DNA of 64,000 bases from DASUKM01 sp036278735 (GCA_036278735.1 DASUKM010000030.1:124001-188000); one strand, 5' to 3'; positions 1 to 12,446 are shown, numbered from the stretch's first letter. Program-made: numbers and translations. Notes: generated from the letters alone by a model not told the origin.

Positions 1-437
1 GCGCTCTCCCCCTCCTTGAGCGCCGTGTCGTCGGTCGCCTTGGCCGCCGCTTCCTGGGCGACGCGCTTGTTGATCTGCTGATCGAGATCGGTGAGTTCCG
101 CCTGGCGATCGAGCGCGTTGCGAAGCTGGTCCTGCCGATCGAATTCCACCAGCAGGTCGCCTGGCCGGACCGTCGTGCCCGGCACGACCAGGTGCATGAT
201 GACGAGCGCGTTGTTGTTCTGGCCCGCGATGCGCGGCGCCGACACCGTCGTGGCCTCGACCGCCTCGACCGTACCGCTCAGCCGGACGCTCCGCACGAAA
301 TCGCGCCGTGCGACGATGAACCGCTGCCGGCCCTGGCCGTCGGCCGGCCGGTCCGTGCCGCGCGCCGACACCAGCAACCCGGCGGCCGCGAGCGCGACGA
401 CGACAACGAGGAGAATGAGATAGCCGGGTTTTCGCAT
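1..437 (-). CDS. HlyD-family efflux adaptor (periplasmic adaptor subunit), 3' part outside window
   Basis: The first 145 codons of a membrane-fusion protein; the gene runs off the left edge. It starts MRKPGYLILLVVVV, a short basic N-terminus followed by a single membrane anchor at about residues 4-22. After this comes the first half of a barrel-sandwich (lipoyl-like) hybrid domain with GTVEAVEATTVSAP and VVPGTTVRPGDLLVEFD, then the start of a helical hairpin (RQAELTDLDQQI). Family members link an inner-membrane transporter (RND or ABC) to an outer-membrane channel. The partner transporter is not visible. The start at 435-437 is the first ATG before the anchor; no clear Shine-Dalgarno is seen. 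Confidence 0.82.
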   Translation of the reverse strand, partial: MRKPGYLILLVVVVALAAAGLLVSARGTDRPADGQGRQRFIVARRDFVRSVRLSGTVEAVEATTVSAPRIAGQNNNALVIMHLVVPGTTVRPGDLLVEFDRQDQLRNALDRQAELTDLDQQINKRVAQEAAAKATDDTALKEGES

Positions 438-657
438 CCCGATACCGGAGCTGGCCCCGGCTATATCAGACGGTGCGCGGGACCTGATGGTTGGGTCTTT
501 TAGGATACCGCAAGGCAGGGAATGTGCGAATCCTCGCGTCCTGCGCGCCCGATTCGTGCTGGATCTTCGTCCACCGATGGACGAGACTTTCCCGCAGGCG
601 CGTCCGCCACGATCGCCGGGTCGGCGTTCGATCCGGCGGCGTGCGCAGGAGACATCG

Positions 658-1041
658 ATGAACGTGGTCCTGTGGATACTTCAGATCCTGCTCGCGGTCG
701 CGTTCCTGGCGCACAGCTGGCTCATGCTGGCTCCCCCCGCCAGCGTCGCGGTCCAGATGAACGCCGCGCTCCCGGCCCGATGGTTTCAGATCTTCATCGG
801 CGTGGCCGAACTTCTCGCCGCGATCGGGCTGACCCTGCCCGGCATCACACGGATCCGGCCCTCACTCGTCGCGTGGGCGGCCGCGGGACTGATGGTCCTC
901 ATGATCTGCGCGACCGTCTTTCATCTGACGCGCGGCGAGATCGGGTCGGCGGCCACGACGGCCGTGCTGTTGGCGCTGACGGCATTCGTGGCGTATGGGC
1001 GCTGGAGGATCCGGCCCATCCCGCCGAGAACACACGCGTGA
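658..1041 (+). CDS. DoxX-like small membrane protein
   Basis: A 127-residue protein with four predicted hydrophobic segments (about 4-21, 37-57, 68-86, 95-112), the normal size and layout of DoxX-like family proteins. The start ATG at 658 follows AGGAGA at 647-652. DoxX-family proteins are inner-membrane proteins linked in some systems to quinone or thiosulfate redox chemistry, but the exact role of this subgroup is unknown. It stands alone, divergent from the HlyD-type gene and convergent with the next gene across a strong hairpin. Confidence 0.72.
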   Translation: MNVVLWILQILLAVAFLAHSWLMLAPPASVAVQMNAALPARWFQIFIGVAELLAAIGLTLPGITRIRPSLVAWAAAGLMVLMICATVFHLTRGEIGSAATTAVLLALTAFVAYGRWRIRPIPPRTHA

Positions 1042-1065
1042 GGGATCAGGGCGCTCGACGCGCGA

Positions 1066-1095
1066 CGAGGGCGGGTCGCGGAAGCCCCGCCCTCG
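1066..1095. terminator. GC-rich hairpin between convergent genes
   Basis: CGAGGGCGGG (1066-1075) pairs perfectly with CCCGCCCTCG (1086-1095), a 10-bp stem with a 10-nt loop. It lies between the stop of the DoxX-like gene and the stop of the convergent secreted-protein gene. No T-tract follows on either strand, so termination is inferred from position and stem strength only. Confidence 0.5.
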
Positions 1096-1107
1096 CCACC
1101 GTCCGCC

Positions 1108-1746
1108 TCAGTAGTAGCAGGACCGGTACGCGATCCCGTCACCGTATCCGAGCGAGATTGTGAACCAGAAGAACCCGCACGCCGTGCTCAGGATGCTCGC
1201 ATGGAGCGTCACGGTCAGGCCCAGCGCCTCGAGCAGCGCCTCGGACGGCGACCGGGTGGCCTGCTGGCGATCGGTGATGAGCTGGTCGATGAAGCTGTCG
1301 GCGTGCGCGAGGAGGCCAGACGGACCACCCACCGCTTTGAGCTGCGCCTCGAGCCCGGGGCGTGTTTCCGCCGTCCGTTTGTAAACCAGCGCGTCGAACG
1401 CGGCCACCTCGTTCGCCTGGCGGAGGCGCGAGAGATAGGCGCGGATCTCCGTCTTCGCGGCCGGCGCGAGGCGCCGCAACTCAGCCAGACGCCTGGCCGC
1501 ATCCGCCGGCGGTTTGCCTCCATTCGTCCGCGCCGCATCGTCGAACGCATAGAGCGCGTCCGAAAGCGGCTTGATCATCGCGGCGTTGGCCCGCGCCGTC
1601 TTCAAACGCACGTCCGGCCTCTTCACCTCTTGCGCGGCCGCGACGGGAGTAGCCACCGGGCCCACTCCCAGCGCGACGACGGTCGCCCACACCGCGGCCC
1701 GGCATCCCCGGTTGCCGCTCGGCTGCCGAATCTTCTCGAGAGTCAT
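1108..1746 (-). CDS. Secreted protein of unknown function
   Basis: A 212-residue protein that I do not recognise. The start chosen (MTLEKIRQPSG, 1746) follows the strong Shine-Dalgarno GAGGAGG; an upstream in-frame ATG at 1803 lacks one. A hydrophobic stretch at about 20-37 ending AAAQE looks like a signal peptide. The middle is helical and charged (ARRLAELRRLAPAAKTEIRAYLSRLRQANE), and the C-terminal 40 residues are hydrophobic and end in an aromatic, Cys-containing tail (GDGIAYRSCYY). It may be periplasmic with a C-terminal membrane-associated segment. Confidence 0.6.
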   Translation of the reverse strand: MTLEKIRQPSGNRGCRAAVWATVVALGVGPVATPVAAAQEVKRPDVRLKTARANAAMIKPLSDALYAFDDAARTNGGKPPADAARRLAELRRLAPAAKTEIRAYLSRLRQANEVAAFDALVYKRTAETRPGLEAQLKAVGGPSGLLAHADSFIDQLITDRQQATRSPSEALLEALGLTVTLHASILSTACGFFWFTISLGYGDGIAYRSCYY

Positions 1747-1886
1747 GTCGTCCTCCTCGATGCCTTGCGAGCGTACGTCGCCCACACTCGACATGGCGCA
1801 CACCGCGGCCGGTCTGGCTCATGAGCTGGCGCCGGGAGTGCGTCCTGCCGGCCAAACGCGCGAGGCCTCGATCTCGCCGGCTGGGC

Positions 1887-4613
1887 TTACGAGACAGCCG
1901 ACTTCAACGCGACCAGCGGATCGACTCGCGCGGCCTGTCGGGCCGGTACGCACGCGGCGCAGATGACGACGGGAGTCAGGATCAGGGTGACGGCGAGAAA
2001 CGTTCGCCAATCCCATGGGCTGACGTCGTACAGAAATGTCCCGAGTTGTGGGGTGAACAGCGCGGAAATCAGCAGCCCGAGGCAGCCGCCGATCCCTGTG
2101 ACCACCAAGCCGTCGCGAATGGCGAGCCACATCAGGTGACCGCCACCGGCACCGAGCGCCGCTCTGATGCTCAGCTCCCGGGTTCGTCGCCTGACGACCT
2201 GGGCCGTGACGGCATAGACGCCCACGACGGCGAGGAGCAACGCCAGACCGGCGAATGCCAGAACATTTCTCAGCAGGAAGCGTCGTTTGGCAATCGCATG
2301 GTCCAGCGCATCGCGCAGCGTCGATACCTTCACAATCGGCAGCGATGGGTCGACCTCGCGGAGGACATCGCCGGCGGCGCTGGAGACTGCACGCGGGCCG
2401 AGCCGGCTGCGCACGACGAGCATCACTGGACTCGGCGTGGCATCGGGCAAGCCTGGCATGGAGGGAAGGCCTCCCAGCAAAGACCAGACCTGACGCTGAT
2501 CGCCCGCCTGCGCGAACGGCTCGTAGTACTCCGAACGTACCGCGTCGTCTTGCGCGAAGCGCCGGATGTTGCCGACCACGCCGACGATGGTCTGCCATGG
2601 GTACAACGGGCCGAGTCGCAGGCGGCGCCCGATCGGGTCCACGCCAGACCAATACCGGTCGGCCATTCTTTGATTGATGACGACCACTCGTGTCGAGCGC
2701 GCGCTATCGAACGACGTGAATTCCCGGCCGCTGCGCAGGGGAATACCCATGGCCCGAAAGTACGATGTGCCGACTTCGCAGGACAACGCGGGGAAGAATT
2801 CAATCGCGGGTGCGCCCCCCATTCCGGGCGGAGGGGGAGGCGGCGGCGGCACGCGCCAGCCGAGCGGCATCGCTTCTGGTGGTCCTGAGACCCGAACGGG
2901 TTGCTCGAACGACACCATGCTCATATGAAGGGCGCCGGCCGCGTACGGAAGACTCGAAGCGGCGCCCACCGATTCGACACCGGGTACCGTCCCGAGCCGA
3001 CCCGTCGTCTCGCCGACGAATCGCGCGATGTCGGCGTCAGTCGGATAGCGCGACGGTGGCAGGTCGAAGCGGAGGGTCACCGCGTCCGCGCTGTCGTACC
3101 CGGAATCAAAGGCTTGAATCCGCGCGAGGCTCTTCACGAGCAGCCCGGCACCGACGAGGAGCACCATCGTCAGGGCCAGCTGGACTGCGCCGGCGAGCCA
3201 GTTCGACGCGAACCAACGGGGCGCTCCGCCCTTCAGCGCGACGTCGAGGTCAAGGGTGGCAGTCGCGCGGCGCGCCGGTCCGACGCTGAACAGCAGGCCC
3301 GTGCCAAGCGTGAGCAGCGACGCGAACGTGAACGCTTTCCAATCGAGTCCTGACGCGGGGTTCACGATCCCGCCAGTGGCCGTCCCGATGAATGTTCCAC
3401 GGCCGACCTGCGCGATCAGCGCACCAGCCGCCCCTCCAGCGAATGACAGAACCAGGGCTTCGGTCACGAGCTGACGGACGATGCGCGCGCGTCCGGCGCC
3501 GAGCGCCATACGGACGGCGAACTCCTGTCGACGATCGGCGGACCGGACCATGAGGAGGGTCGCGAAATTCAAGCCGCAGACGATGAGGATGACGAGCGAG
3601 ACGAGCGTGAGGATCCTGATGGTCGGTCCGAAGCCCCTGAACAGGCGCGCGCGCACGCTGTCGACGATGGCGGTCTGCGCCGGGCGAAAACGTCGGGTCG
3701 CCGATGTCAACCACCAGGCGACGCTGCTGGCCTGAACGCCAGGTCTGAGCGATCCGAACACCTCGAGTGTCCGGTCGAACTCCTTGTAGGCACCCGGTCC
3801 GGAAAGCGACAGCGGCGCGAGGATGTCGCCGTTCGGGAAGAAATCGAACTCCGGAGGAAGGACGCCGATGATTCGGGCGGGCTGGCCGTCGATTTTCAGG
3901 CTTCGGCCGGGGACGGCGTCTGAGGAGGCGAACCACTGCCGCCAGAGCCGATGGCTGATCAAGACGACAGGATCGCTCCGCGTCTCGAAATCGGCTGCGA
4001 GAAAGGGGCGTCCGGGCCTCGGACGGAGTGGACCATCGAGACCCAACAGCGCGACGGCCTCCGGCGACACGCGGTGGCCGTTCACGAGCGTCGGCCGGCC
4101 GGCCAGATCGACGACGAATCCGTGCGCTTCGGCGGCGGTCACGTGATCGAGGCCGGCATCTGTGTCGAGGAGGCGGCGGAAGGCGGGTATCGAGAAGTAC
4201 TGAGTGATATTGGTGCTCAGAACGACGAGGCGGTCGGCATGGGGGTATGGCCACTGCCGCAGCACCGCTGCATCGACGAGCGTGAATGCCGCCGTCGAAC
4301 CGCCGATGCCCGCCGCGATGGAGAGGCATGCCGCGAGAGCCATGCCTGGCGACCGCGTCGCCAGACGAACGCCGTGCCGCGCATCCTGGACGAGATCGTC
4401 TTCGAGCCGGCGTCGTTGCAGCGACAGCGCGTCCCAGCTCGACCCGAGGCTGTGACGAATGAGCAGCCACCGCGTCTTCCCCGGCTGGCGCCACTTCTTC
4501 GATTGCTCCTCGTCGTGCGCAAGCTCGGCCTCCCACTCGCGTCGCCAGTCCGCGCGCAACCTCCCGGGAACGAACGCGCTCACGAAACGAATGATCCAGC
4601 GGTGCGGCTTCAC
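1887..4613 (-). CDS. ADOP-type ABC transporter permease (duplicated MacB/FtsX permease)
   Basis: A 908-residue inner-membrane protein. A cytosolic N-terminal extension with RADWRREWEAEL and DARHGVRLATRSPGM is followed by the first membrane helix at about 90-112, a large periplasmic MacB-type core domain (about 120-330), three membrane helices (about 340-450), then a second core domain and three C-terminal helices. The family motif RRQEFAVRMALGAGRARIV and its C-terminal twin RRRTRELSIRAALGAGG mark the two FtsX halves. This duplicated permease without its own ATPase is the acidobacterial duplicated orphan permease type. It starts 13 bp after the PadR gene, so the two form an operon. The substrate is unknown. 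Confidence 0.88.
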   Translation of the reverse strand: MKPHRWIIRFVSAFVPGRLRADWRREWEAELAHDEEQSKKWRQPGKTRWLLIRHSLGSSWDALSLQRRRLEDDLVQDARHGVRLATRSPGMALAACLSIAAGIGGSTAAFTLVDAAVLRQWPYPHADRLVVLSTNITQYFSIPAFRRLLDTDAGLDHVTAAEAHGFVVDLAGRPTLVNGHRVSPEAVALLGLDGPLRPRPGRPFLAADFETRSDPVVLISHRLWRQWFASSDAVPGRSLKIDGQPARIIGVLPPEFDFFPNGDILAPLSLSGPGAYKEFDRTLEVFGSLRPGVQASSVAWWLTSATRRFRPAQTAIVDSVRARLFRGFGPTIRILTLVSLVILIVCGLNFATLLMVRSADRRQEFAVRMALGAGRARIVRQLVTEALVLSFAGGAAGALIAQVGRGTFIGTATGGIVNPASGLDWKAFTFASLLTLGTGLLFSVGPARRATATLDLDVALKGGAPRWFASNWLAGAVQLALTMVLLVGAGLLVKSLARIQAFDSGYDSADAVTLRFDLPPSRYPTDADIARFVGETTGRLGTVPGVESVGAASSLPYAAGALHMSMVSFEQPVRVSGPPEAMPLGWRVPPPPPPPPGMGGAPAIEFFPALSCEVGTSYFRAMGIPLRSGREFTSFDSARSTRVVVINQRMADRYWSGVDPIGRRLRLGPLYPWQTIVGVVGNIRRFAQDDAVRSEYYEPFAQAGDQRQVWSLLGGLPSMPGLPDATPSPVMLVVRSRLGPRAVSSAAGDVLREVDPSLPIVKVSTLRDALDHAIAKRRFLLRNVLAFAGLALLLAVVGVYAVTAQVVRRRTRELSIRAALGAGGGHLMWLAIRDGLVVTGIGGCLGLLISALFTPQLGTFLYDVSPWDWRTFLAVTLILTPVVICAACVPARQAARVDPLVALKSAVS

Positions 4614-4626
4614 GCGGCGCCGGGCC

Positions 4627-4965
4627 TCATCGCCCGCCCCTCTTCAGCCCGGCGACGCGCGAGAGCCGCGCGGTCGCGGTCCGGCCGTGCTTCGCGAGGC
4701 CGCGATAGCGGGCCAACGCCTCGGCCAGCGCCGCCTCGCCGGCGCGAGTGATCTCGTAGTATTTCCGCGGCGGACGCAGCTCGTCTTGCGCGATGCGCTG
4801 GTCTTCCCAGCGGGAGTCGAGCCAGCCGGCCTCCTCCAGCCGCCGCAGCGCGGGATAGACGGTGCCGCTCGGAAGACCGCTGACGGCCATGATCTCGAAC
4901 CCATGTGCGTGGCCGTTGGCGACGGCCTGCAGCACGGCCGTTGCGGCATGGGACAACCGCTTCAT
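4627..4965 (-). CDS. PadR-family transcriptional regulator
   Basis: A 112-residue winged-helix repressor. LSHAATAVLQAVANGHAHGFEIM and SGTVYPALRRLEEAGWLDS match the PadR core (helix-turn-helix plus wing), and YYEITRAGEAALAEAL starts the C-terminal dimerisation helix. The start MKRLSHAA at 4965 is preferred over MLN at 4974 because a -10-like TAGAAT ends seven bases before it, which suggests a leaderless mRNA. PadR genes beside ADOP permeases are a common acidobacterial pair, and the regulator probably controls its own operon through the palindrome over its promoter. Confidence 0.85.
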   Translation of the reverse strand: MKRLSHAATAVLQAVANGHAHGFEIMAVSGLPSGTVYPALRRLEEAGWLDSRWEDQRIAQDELRPPRKYYEITRAGEAALAEALARYRGLAKHGRTATARLSRVAGLKRGGR

Positions 4966-4972
4966 ATTGAGC

Positions 4973-4987
4973 ATTCTACATATGTAG
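4973..4987 (-). promoter_or_regulatory. Leaderless promoter and PadR-type palindrome
   Basis: TAGAAT (4978-4973 on the minus strand) ends 7 nt before the PadR ATG. It overlaps a perfect 12-bp palindrome CTACATATGTAG (4976-4987). PadR proteins bind ATGT/ACAT-type dyads, so autoregulation by blocking this -10 is a reasonable inference. Confidence 0.5.
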
Positions 4988-5075
4988 CATGAATTCGTGC
5001 ACTGGATGAACGGGCAGACGCTGTTCGTACGGACGAGGATGACGCCGCGAGAGGCGGCCATCAACGACGCGACGT

Positions 5076-5552
5076 TCAGGCGTGCCAGGCGCCGAGCAAC
5101 CGCCGTATGAGCACGAGCTCGCCGATGTGGTACGCGGCGTGGTCGGCGGCGAGCAGCAGTTCACGCAGATAGGTCTGGCCCGAACCGTGCGGGATGCGCG
5201 CGAGCAGGTCGATGTTCGAATCGCGCGCGAGCGCCTGCAGCGCCGTGCGATCGCGACGGAACGCCGCCACGCTCTCCTCCCAGTCGGCGGTCGCCGGCGG
5301 CACCGCCGACTCGGGCCAGTACTGGCGTGGCCAGTCCAGCTGCTCGTATTGCGGGTTCCGGCAGAAGTCGAGGATATCGTGCTGCGCGATGCGCAGGTGT
5401 TCGAGCAATTGCCAGGGAGAATACGGCGCGCCTGCCGGGACGCGGCCCTGCATCTCGGACGGCAGATCCGCCACCGCCGCGTCGAATCCGACGTGGGCCT
5501 CGTGCCAGCCGAGCAGCCGGCCGACATGATCACGGACGGCCTCGTCATTCAT
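5076..5552 (-). CDS. DinB-family protein
   Basis: A 158-residue four-helix-bundle protein. The DinB/YfiT metal triad is suggested by His residues in HLRIAQHD (about residue 50) and in AYHIGELVLIRRLLG near the C-terminus. Family members bind a divalent metal and some act as thiol-dependent S-transferases; the substrate here is unknown. The start MNDEAVRDH follows GAGGAG. Its ATG overlaps the TGA of a possible 24-codon upstream ORF, which suggests translational coupling. It is transcribed toward PadR but separated by about 110 bp. Confidence 0.8.
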   Translation of the reverse strand: MNDEAVRDHVGRLLGWHEAHVGFDAAVADLPSEMQGRVPAGAPYSPWQLLEHLRIAQHDILDFCRNPQYEQLDWPRQYWPESAVPPATADWEESVAAFRRDRTALQALARDSNIDLLARIPHGSGQTYLRELLLAADHAAYHIGELVLIRRLLGAWHA

Positions 5553-5623
5553 ACTGTACTCCTCTCGAAGACCCTCGACCGGAACGCACAAGGCACCGCG
5601 ACAGCGTCAGTGTGGCGGCGCAT
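5549..5623 (-). CDS. Possible 24-codon leader ORF coupled to the DinB gene
   Basis: A short ORF (starts MRRHTDAVAVPC, ends ERSTV) begins 6 nt after TAGAAT (5635-5630), the same spacing as the other leaderless starts in this window. Its TGA overlaps the DinB ATG (ATGA). The DinB Shine-Dalgarno GAGGAG lies inside its last codons. No protein family is recognised. It is either a real leader peptide or a chance open frame under a leaderless-type promoter. Confidence 0.4.
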   Translation of the reverse strand: MRRHTDAVAVPCAFRSRVFERSTV

Positions 5624-5747
5624 GCCGCAATTCTACCCGGCGAGGCAGAAACATGGCCTCGACGTGTTCGTGTCCACCTCACGCGCCTCACGCCATCGCC
5701 GCGCCGGCCGGACGTGCCGACCTTGCCCGGGAGCCCAACCGTGACGG

Positions 5748-5753
5748 TATACT
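5748..5753 (+). promoter_or_regulatory. -10 box TATACT of the amidohydrolase gene
   Basis: TATACT lies 30 bp before the ATG of the next gene, with a weak TTGCCC 19 bp upstream (5723-5728). GGGAGG precedes the ATG, so this gene has a normal leader, in contrast to many neighbours. Confidence 0.5.
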
Positions 5754-5783
5754 CGCGCCGGCTGCAATCATCGGGAGGCTGCG

Positions 5784-7109
5784 ATGTCGATGCGCAAACT
5801 GTTGGCCGGTACCTGTGCGTGGCTGGTCGCGCTGAGCGTGACCATGCAGGGCAAGCCCTCCGCGCCCACCGGAACGTATCTCTTGAAACCGGATCGGGTC
5901 TTCGACGCGCGCAGCGAGCAGGCGCACACCGGTTGGGTCGTGCTCGTCCAGGGCGCGAAGATCGCCGCCGTCGGGCCGATGGATCGGGTCCAACCGCCGG
6001 CAGGGGCGCAGGTGGTCGACCTGCCCGGCACGACGCTGCTGCCTGGCCTGATCGACGCGCACTCGCATATCTTTCTGCACCCCTACAACGAGACCCTGTG
6101 GAACGACCAGGTGCTGAAGGAGCCGCTGGCGTATCGCACCATCGAGGCGGTGCAGCACGTCCGCGACACGCTGATGGCCGGCTTCACGGCGCTGCGCGAC
6201 CTCGGGACCGAGGGTGCGGGATACGCCGACGTGGACGTGCAGCGCGCCATCAATCAAGGGCTGATTCCCGGGCCCCATCTCTTCGTCGCCACACGCGCCA
6301 CGATCGCGGCGCACTGTTATGGCCCCGGTCCGATGGGATTCCGCAGCGATATCGACCTGCCGCAAGGGGGCATTCCTGTCGCCGGCGTGCCGCAGATGAT
6401 CGACGCGGTGCGCGATCAGGCCGGCCACGGCGCCGACTGGATCAAGATCTACGCCGATTACCATTGCGGCAAGAGCCAGGGCTCAGTTCCCACCTTCACG
6501 CAAGAGGAGTTGAACGCCGGCGTCGAAGCCGCGCATTCGTTGGGACTGCCGGTCTCGGTCCACTCGAGCACGGCGGAAGGCATGCGCCGCTCCATCGAGG
6601 CGGGCGTCGACACGATCGAGCACGGCTTCTACGGCACGCGTGCCGTGTTCGACCTGATGAAGCAGCACAACGTGGCGTATCTACCGACGCTCGAGGCGGT
6701 GGCCGCGTATGCCGAGTACTTTCAGCACTGGAAGATGGGCGATCCGCCGACCGACGAGATGCGTGCTTCCCTGGCCGCCTTCAAGGACGCGATGGCGGCC
6801 GGCGTGACGATCGGCTGCGGCAGCGACGTCGGCGTGTTCACCCACGGGACGAATTACAAGGAGCTGGAATGGATGGTGCGCGACGGCATGTCGCCGGCGC
6901 GCGCGCTGCTGGCCGCGACGGCGGTGGACGCAACGATCCTCCGTCAGCAGGATCACTTCGGGCAGCTCAGGTCGGGCCTCGATGCCGACATCATCGCGGT
7001 CACCGGCGATCCCACGGCGGATATCAGCGCGATCGAACACGTGCCGTTCGTGATGAAGGGAGGCGTGATCTACAAGCAGCTGACGCCTCATCCGTCGCCC
7101 TCGCGATAA
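5784..7109 (+). CDS. Secreted amidohydrolase (imidazolonepropionase/prolidase-like)
   Basis: A 441-residue metal-dependent hydrolase of the TIM-barrel amidohydrolase superfamily. A signal peptide covers about residues 1-22. Active-site marks appear in order: GLIDAHSHIF (metal-binding His pair), DWIKIYADY (Lys of the bridging position), PVSVHS and TIEHGFY (two His), and GCGSDVGVF (catalytic Asp). The C-terminal LRSGLDADIIAVTGDP returns to the small beta-sandwich domain. Such exported enzymes in Acidobacteria often hydrolyse dipeptides or cyclic amides, but the substrate cannot be read from sequence. GGGAGG before the ATG supports this start. Confidence 0.85.
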   Translation: MSMRKLLAGTCAWLVALSVTMQGKPSAPTGTYLLKPDRVFDARSEQAHTGWVVLVQGAKIAAVGPMDRVQPPAGAQVVDLPGTTLLPGLIDAHSHIFLHPYNETLWNDQVLKEPLAYRTIEAVQHVRDTLMAGFTALRDLGTEGAGYADVDVQRAINQGLIPGPHLFVATRATIAAHCYGPGPMGFRSDIDLPQGGIPVAGVPQMIDAVRDQAGHGADWIKIYADYHCGKSQGSVPTFTQEELNAGVEAAHSLGLPVSVHSSTAEGMRRSIEAGVDTIEHGFYGTRAVFDLMKQHNVAYLPTLEAVAAYAEYFQHWKMGDPPTDEMRASLAAFKDAMAAGVTIGCGSDVGVFTHGTNYKELEWMVRDGMSPARALLAATAVDATILRQQDHFGQLRSGLDADIIAVTGDPTADISAIEHVPFVMKGGVIYKQLTPHPSPSR

Positions 7110-7129
7110 GAGCCAGCTAACCGTCCGGC

Positions 7130-8077
7130 TCATCCCGATCGGGCGGTCGCGTCGCAGGGGGACGGGAGAGCGGCGGCAGCGGTGCGGCGCCGCCGGTACA
7201 GGCCGGGGCTGACGCCGAATTCGGTCCGGAACGCGCGGTTGAAGTTCGATACGTCGCCGAAGCCGGCGCCGAGCACGATGTCGACGATCCGCGCCGGTTC
7301 GGCCGCCAGCCGCGCGGCCGCGGTCCGCAGCCTCGACCGCCGGAGGTACTGATGCGGGGTCACGCCGGTCAGGCTCTCGAACACGCGCAGATAATGGAAC
7401 GGGCTGAGTCGTGCTTCCCGCGCGAGCCGGACGATCGTCAGGTCCGCGCCGGCCTGCGCTTCCATCAAACGGACCGTCCGCGTCACGCGCGCCACGGCCG
7501 CCGCCGAGATCGCGCTCCCGTCCGGCTCGACGTCCGCGTCGACCTGCACGGCCCGCACGGCCAGCCGGACCGCCAGATCCTCCCACGCGATACCGGCCGA
7601 TCCGCCCAGCGCCGCGCACGCTTCGGCAATCGCCGGCGACAACGGGCGAACGGCTGGCAGGCGGAGCGACCTGAACGGCCGGCCTGCAGGCGCACCGGCC
7701 CCGGCGGTGATGGCCGCGAAGTATTCCGGTGAAAACTGAAAGGACAGGCAGCGATCGCCGTCGCCGTGCTCGTGGCCGCATTCGAAGTGCTGCCCCGGAC
7801 TCCCCAGCAGCAGCGATCCCGGCGTCATCAGCTCGCGGCCATTCGCCGCCGACCCACGGTACTGGAACGTGCCGGATGTCACGATCGCAATCGTGACGTC
7901 CTCGTGCCGCTCGTCGTAGGGACGGTCCCACGGACCTCGCGAGCAGACGACGTCCGTGACGGTCCAGCCATGCCCCGCCGCAAGGCGCCGCGCGGCGTCG
8001 CGGCGGGACTCGGCGTCGTTCTGCCGGCCCGCCGATGCCCGCTCCGCAGCGGCCGCAATTTTCGCCAAGCGCGCCAT
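7130..8077 (-). CDS. AraC-family transcriptional regulator
   Basis: A 315-residue regulator with an N-terminal cupin-like sensing domain (DVTIAIVTSGTFQYRG, LLLGSPGQHFECGHEHGDGDRC; about 50-120) and a C-terminal double helix-turn-helix domain (about 200-295; ADLTIVRLAREARLSPFHYLRVFESLTG and VLGAGFGDVSNFNRAFRTEFGVSPGLYRR). The His/Cys-rich GHEHGDGDRC stretch might bind metal. The ATG at 8077 is chosen; a TTG at 8095 is an alternative. It is divergent from the next gene with only 40 bp between them and may control it. Confidence 0.85.
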   Translation of the reverse strand: MARLAKIAAAAERASAGRQNDAESRRDAARRLAAGHGWTVTDVVCSRGPWDRPYDERHEDVTIAIVTSGTFQYRGSAANGRELMTPGSLLLGSPGQHFECGHEHGDGDRCLSFQFSPEYFAAITAGAGAPAGRPFRSLRLPAVRPLSPAIAEACAALGGSAGIAWEDLAVRLAVRAVQVDADVEPDGSAISAAAVARVTRTVRLMEAQAGADLTIVRLAREARLSPFHYLRVFESLTGVTPHQYLRRSRLRTAAARLAAEPARIVDIVLGAGFGDVSNFNRAFRTEFGVSPGLYRRRRTAAAALPSPCDATARSG

Positions 8078-8117
8078 CCCGGTCCCGTCGTACAACTCGT
8101 ATCACGAAAGGCGTTCG

Positions 8118-8642
8118 ATGCTGATTGATTTCCACTCGGTCCTCGCGGCGCCGGGCCGCTCGCCGGAGATCCCCGAATCGGCAGACCTCTACGGCTGGCT
8201 GTGCGGAGGCTGGGACCTCGACGTACTCCATTACCGCGCACTCGACGTCAGCGGCCGCGGCCTCACGGGCGAGGTTCACGCCGGATGGGTTCTGGAGGGA
8301 CGGGCGGTGCAGGACGTCTGGATCATGCCGCGCCGTCCCGACCGGACGACGAGTCCCGACCGGACGATGAACATGTTCGGCACAACGCTTCGATCCTGGG
8401 ACCCGACGATCGAAGCCTGGCGCATCGCCTGGACGAATCCGGTCAGCGGCCATCGCGAGGAACAAATCGGCCGTCCAAGCGGCCGCGACATCGTTCAGCT
8501 GGGCACGCGCGCCGACGGCACGCAGACGCGCTGGACCTTCACCGGGATCACCGCTGACGCGTTTCACTGGCTCGGTTACGCACTGAATCCGGGCGGCACC
8601 TGGAAGCTCGAAGGGGAGTTCCGGGCGAAACGGAGGGCATGA
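8118..8642 (+). CDS. Lipocalin-like / DUF1579-like protein
   Basis: A 174-residue soluble protein. LYGWLCGGWDLDVLHYRAL, EVHAGWVLEGRAVQDVWIM and FGTTLRSWDPTIEAWRIAWTNP resemble DUF1579-type beta-barrel proteins of unknown function, which usually carry a 'weight-of-effect' type ligand pocket. No signal peptide is seen. The start MLIDFHSV follows AAAGGCG. It lies divergent from an AraC regulator, the usual place for the regulator's target. Confidence 0.6.
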   Translation: MLIDFHSVLAAPGRSPEIPESADLYGWLCGGWDLDVLHYRALDVSGRGLTGEVHAGWVLEGRAVQDVWIMPRRPDRTTSPDRTMNMFGTTLRSWDPTIEAWRIAWTNPVSGHREEQIGRPSGRDIVQLGTRADGTQTRWTFTGITADAFHWLGYALNPGGTWKLEGEFRAKRRA

Positions 8643-8673
8643 CGAGTACGAACACATCCGCGGCGCTGACGCT

Positions 8674-8691
8674 GCCGCCAGGACTGGCGGC
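8674..8691. terminator. Hairpin after the DUF1579-like gene
   Basis: GCCGCCAG pairs with CTGGCGGC across a GA loop, about 30 bp after the stop codon at 8642. It has no T-tract; it may serve both this gene and the convergent metH. Confidence 0.4.
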
Positions 8692-8747
8692 CGGCGTGTG
8701 AAAGCGAGACGGCGAGGGACGCCCCAACCCAAAGCCCAAAGCCTGCG

Positions 8748-12442
<3,695 letters not shown>

Positions 12443-12446
<4 letters not shown>

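Noticed and set aside
7110..7143. GAGCC/GGCTC and CCCGATCGGG palindromes after the amidohydrolase gene
   Set aside because: Weak stem, and the second lies within the AraC coding sequence; not convincing as a terminator.
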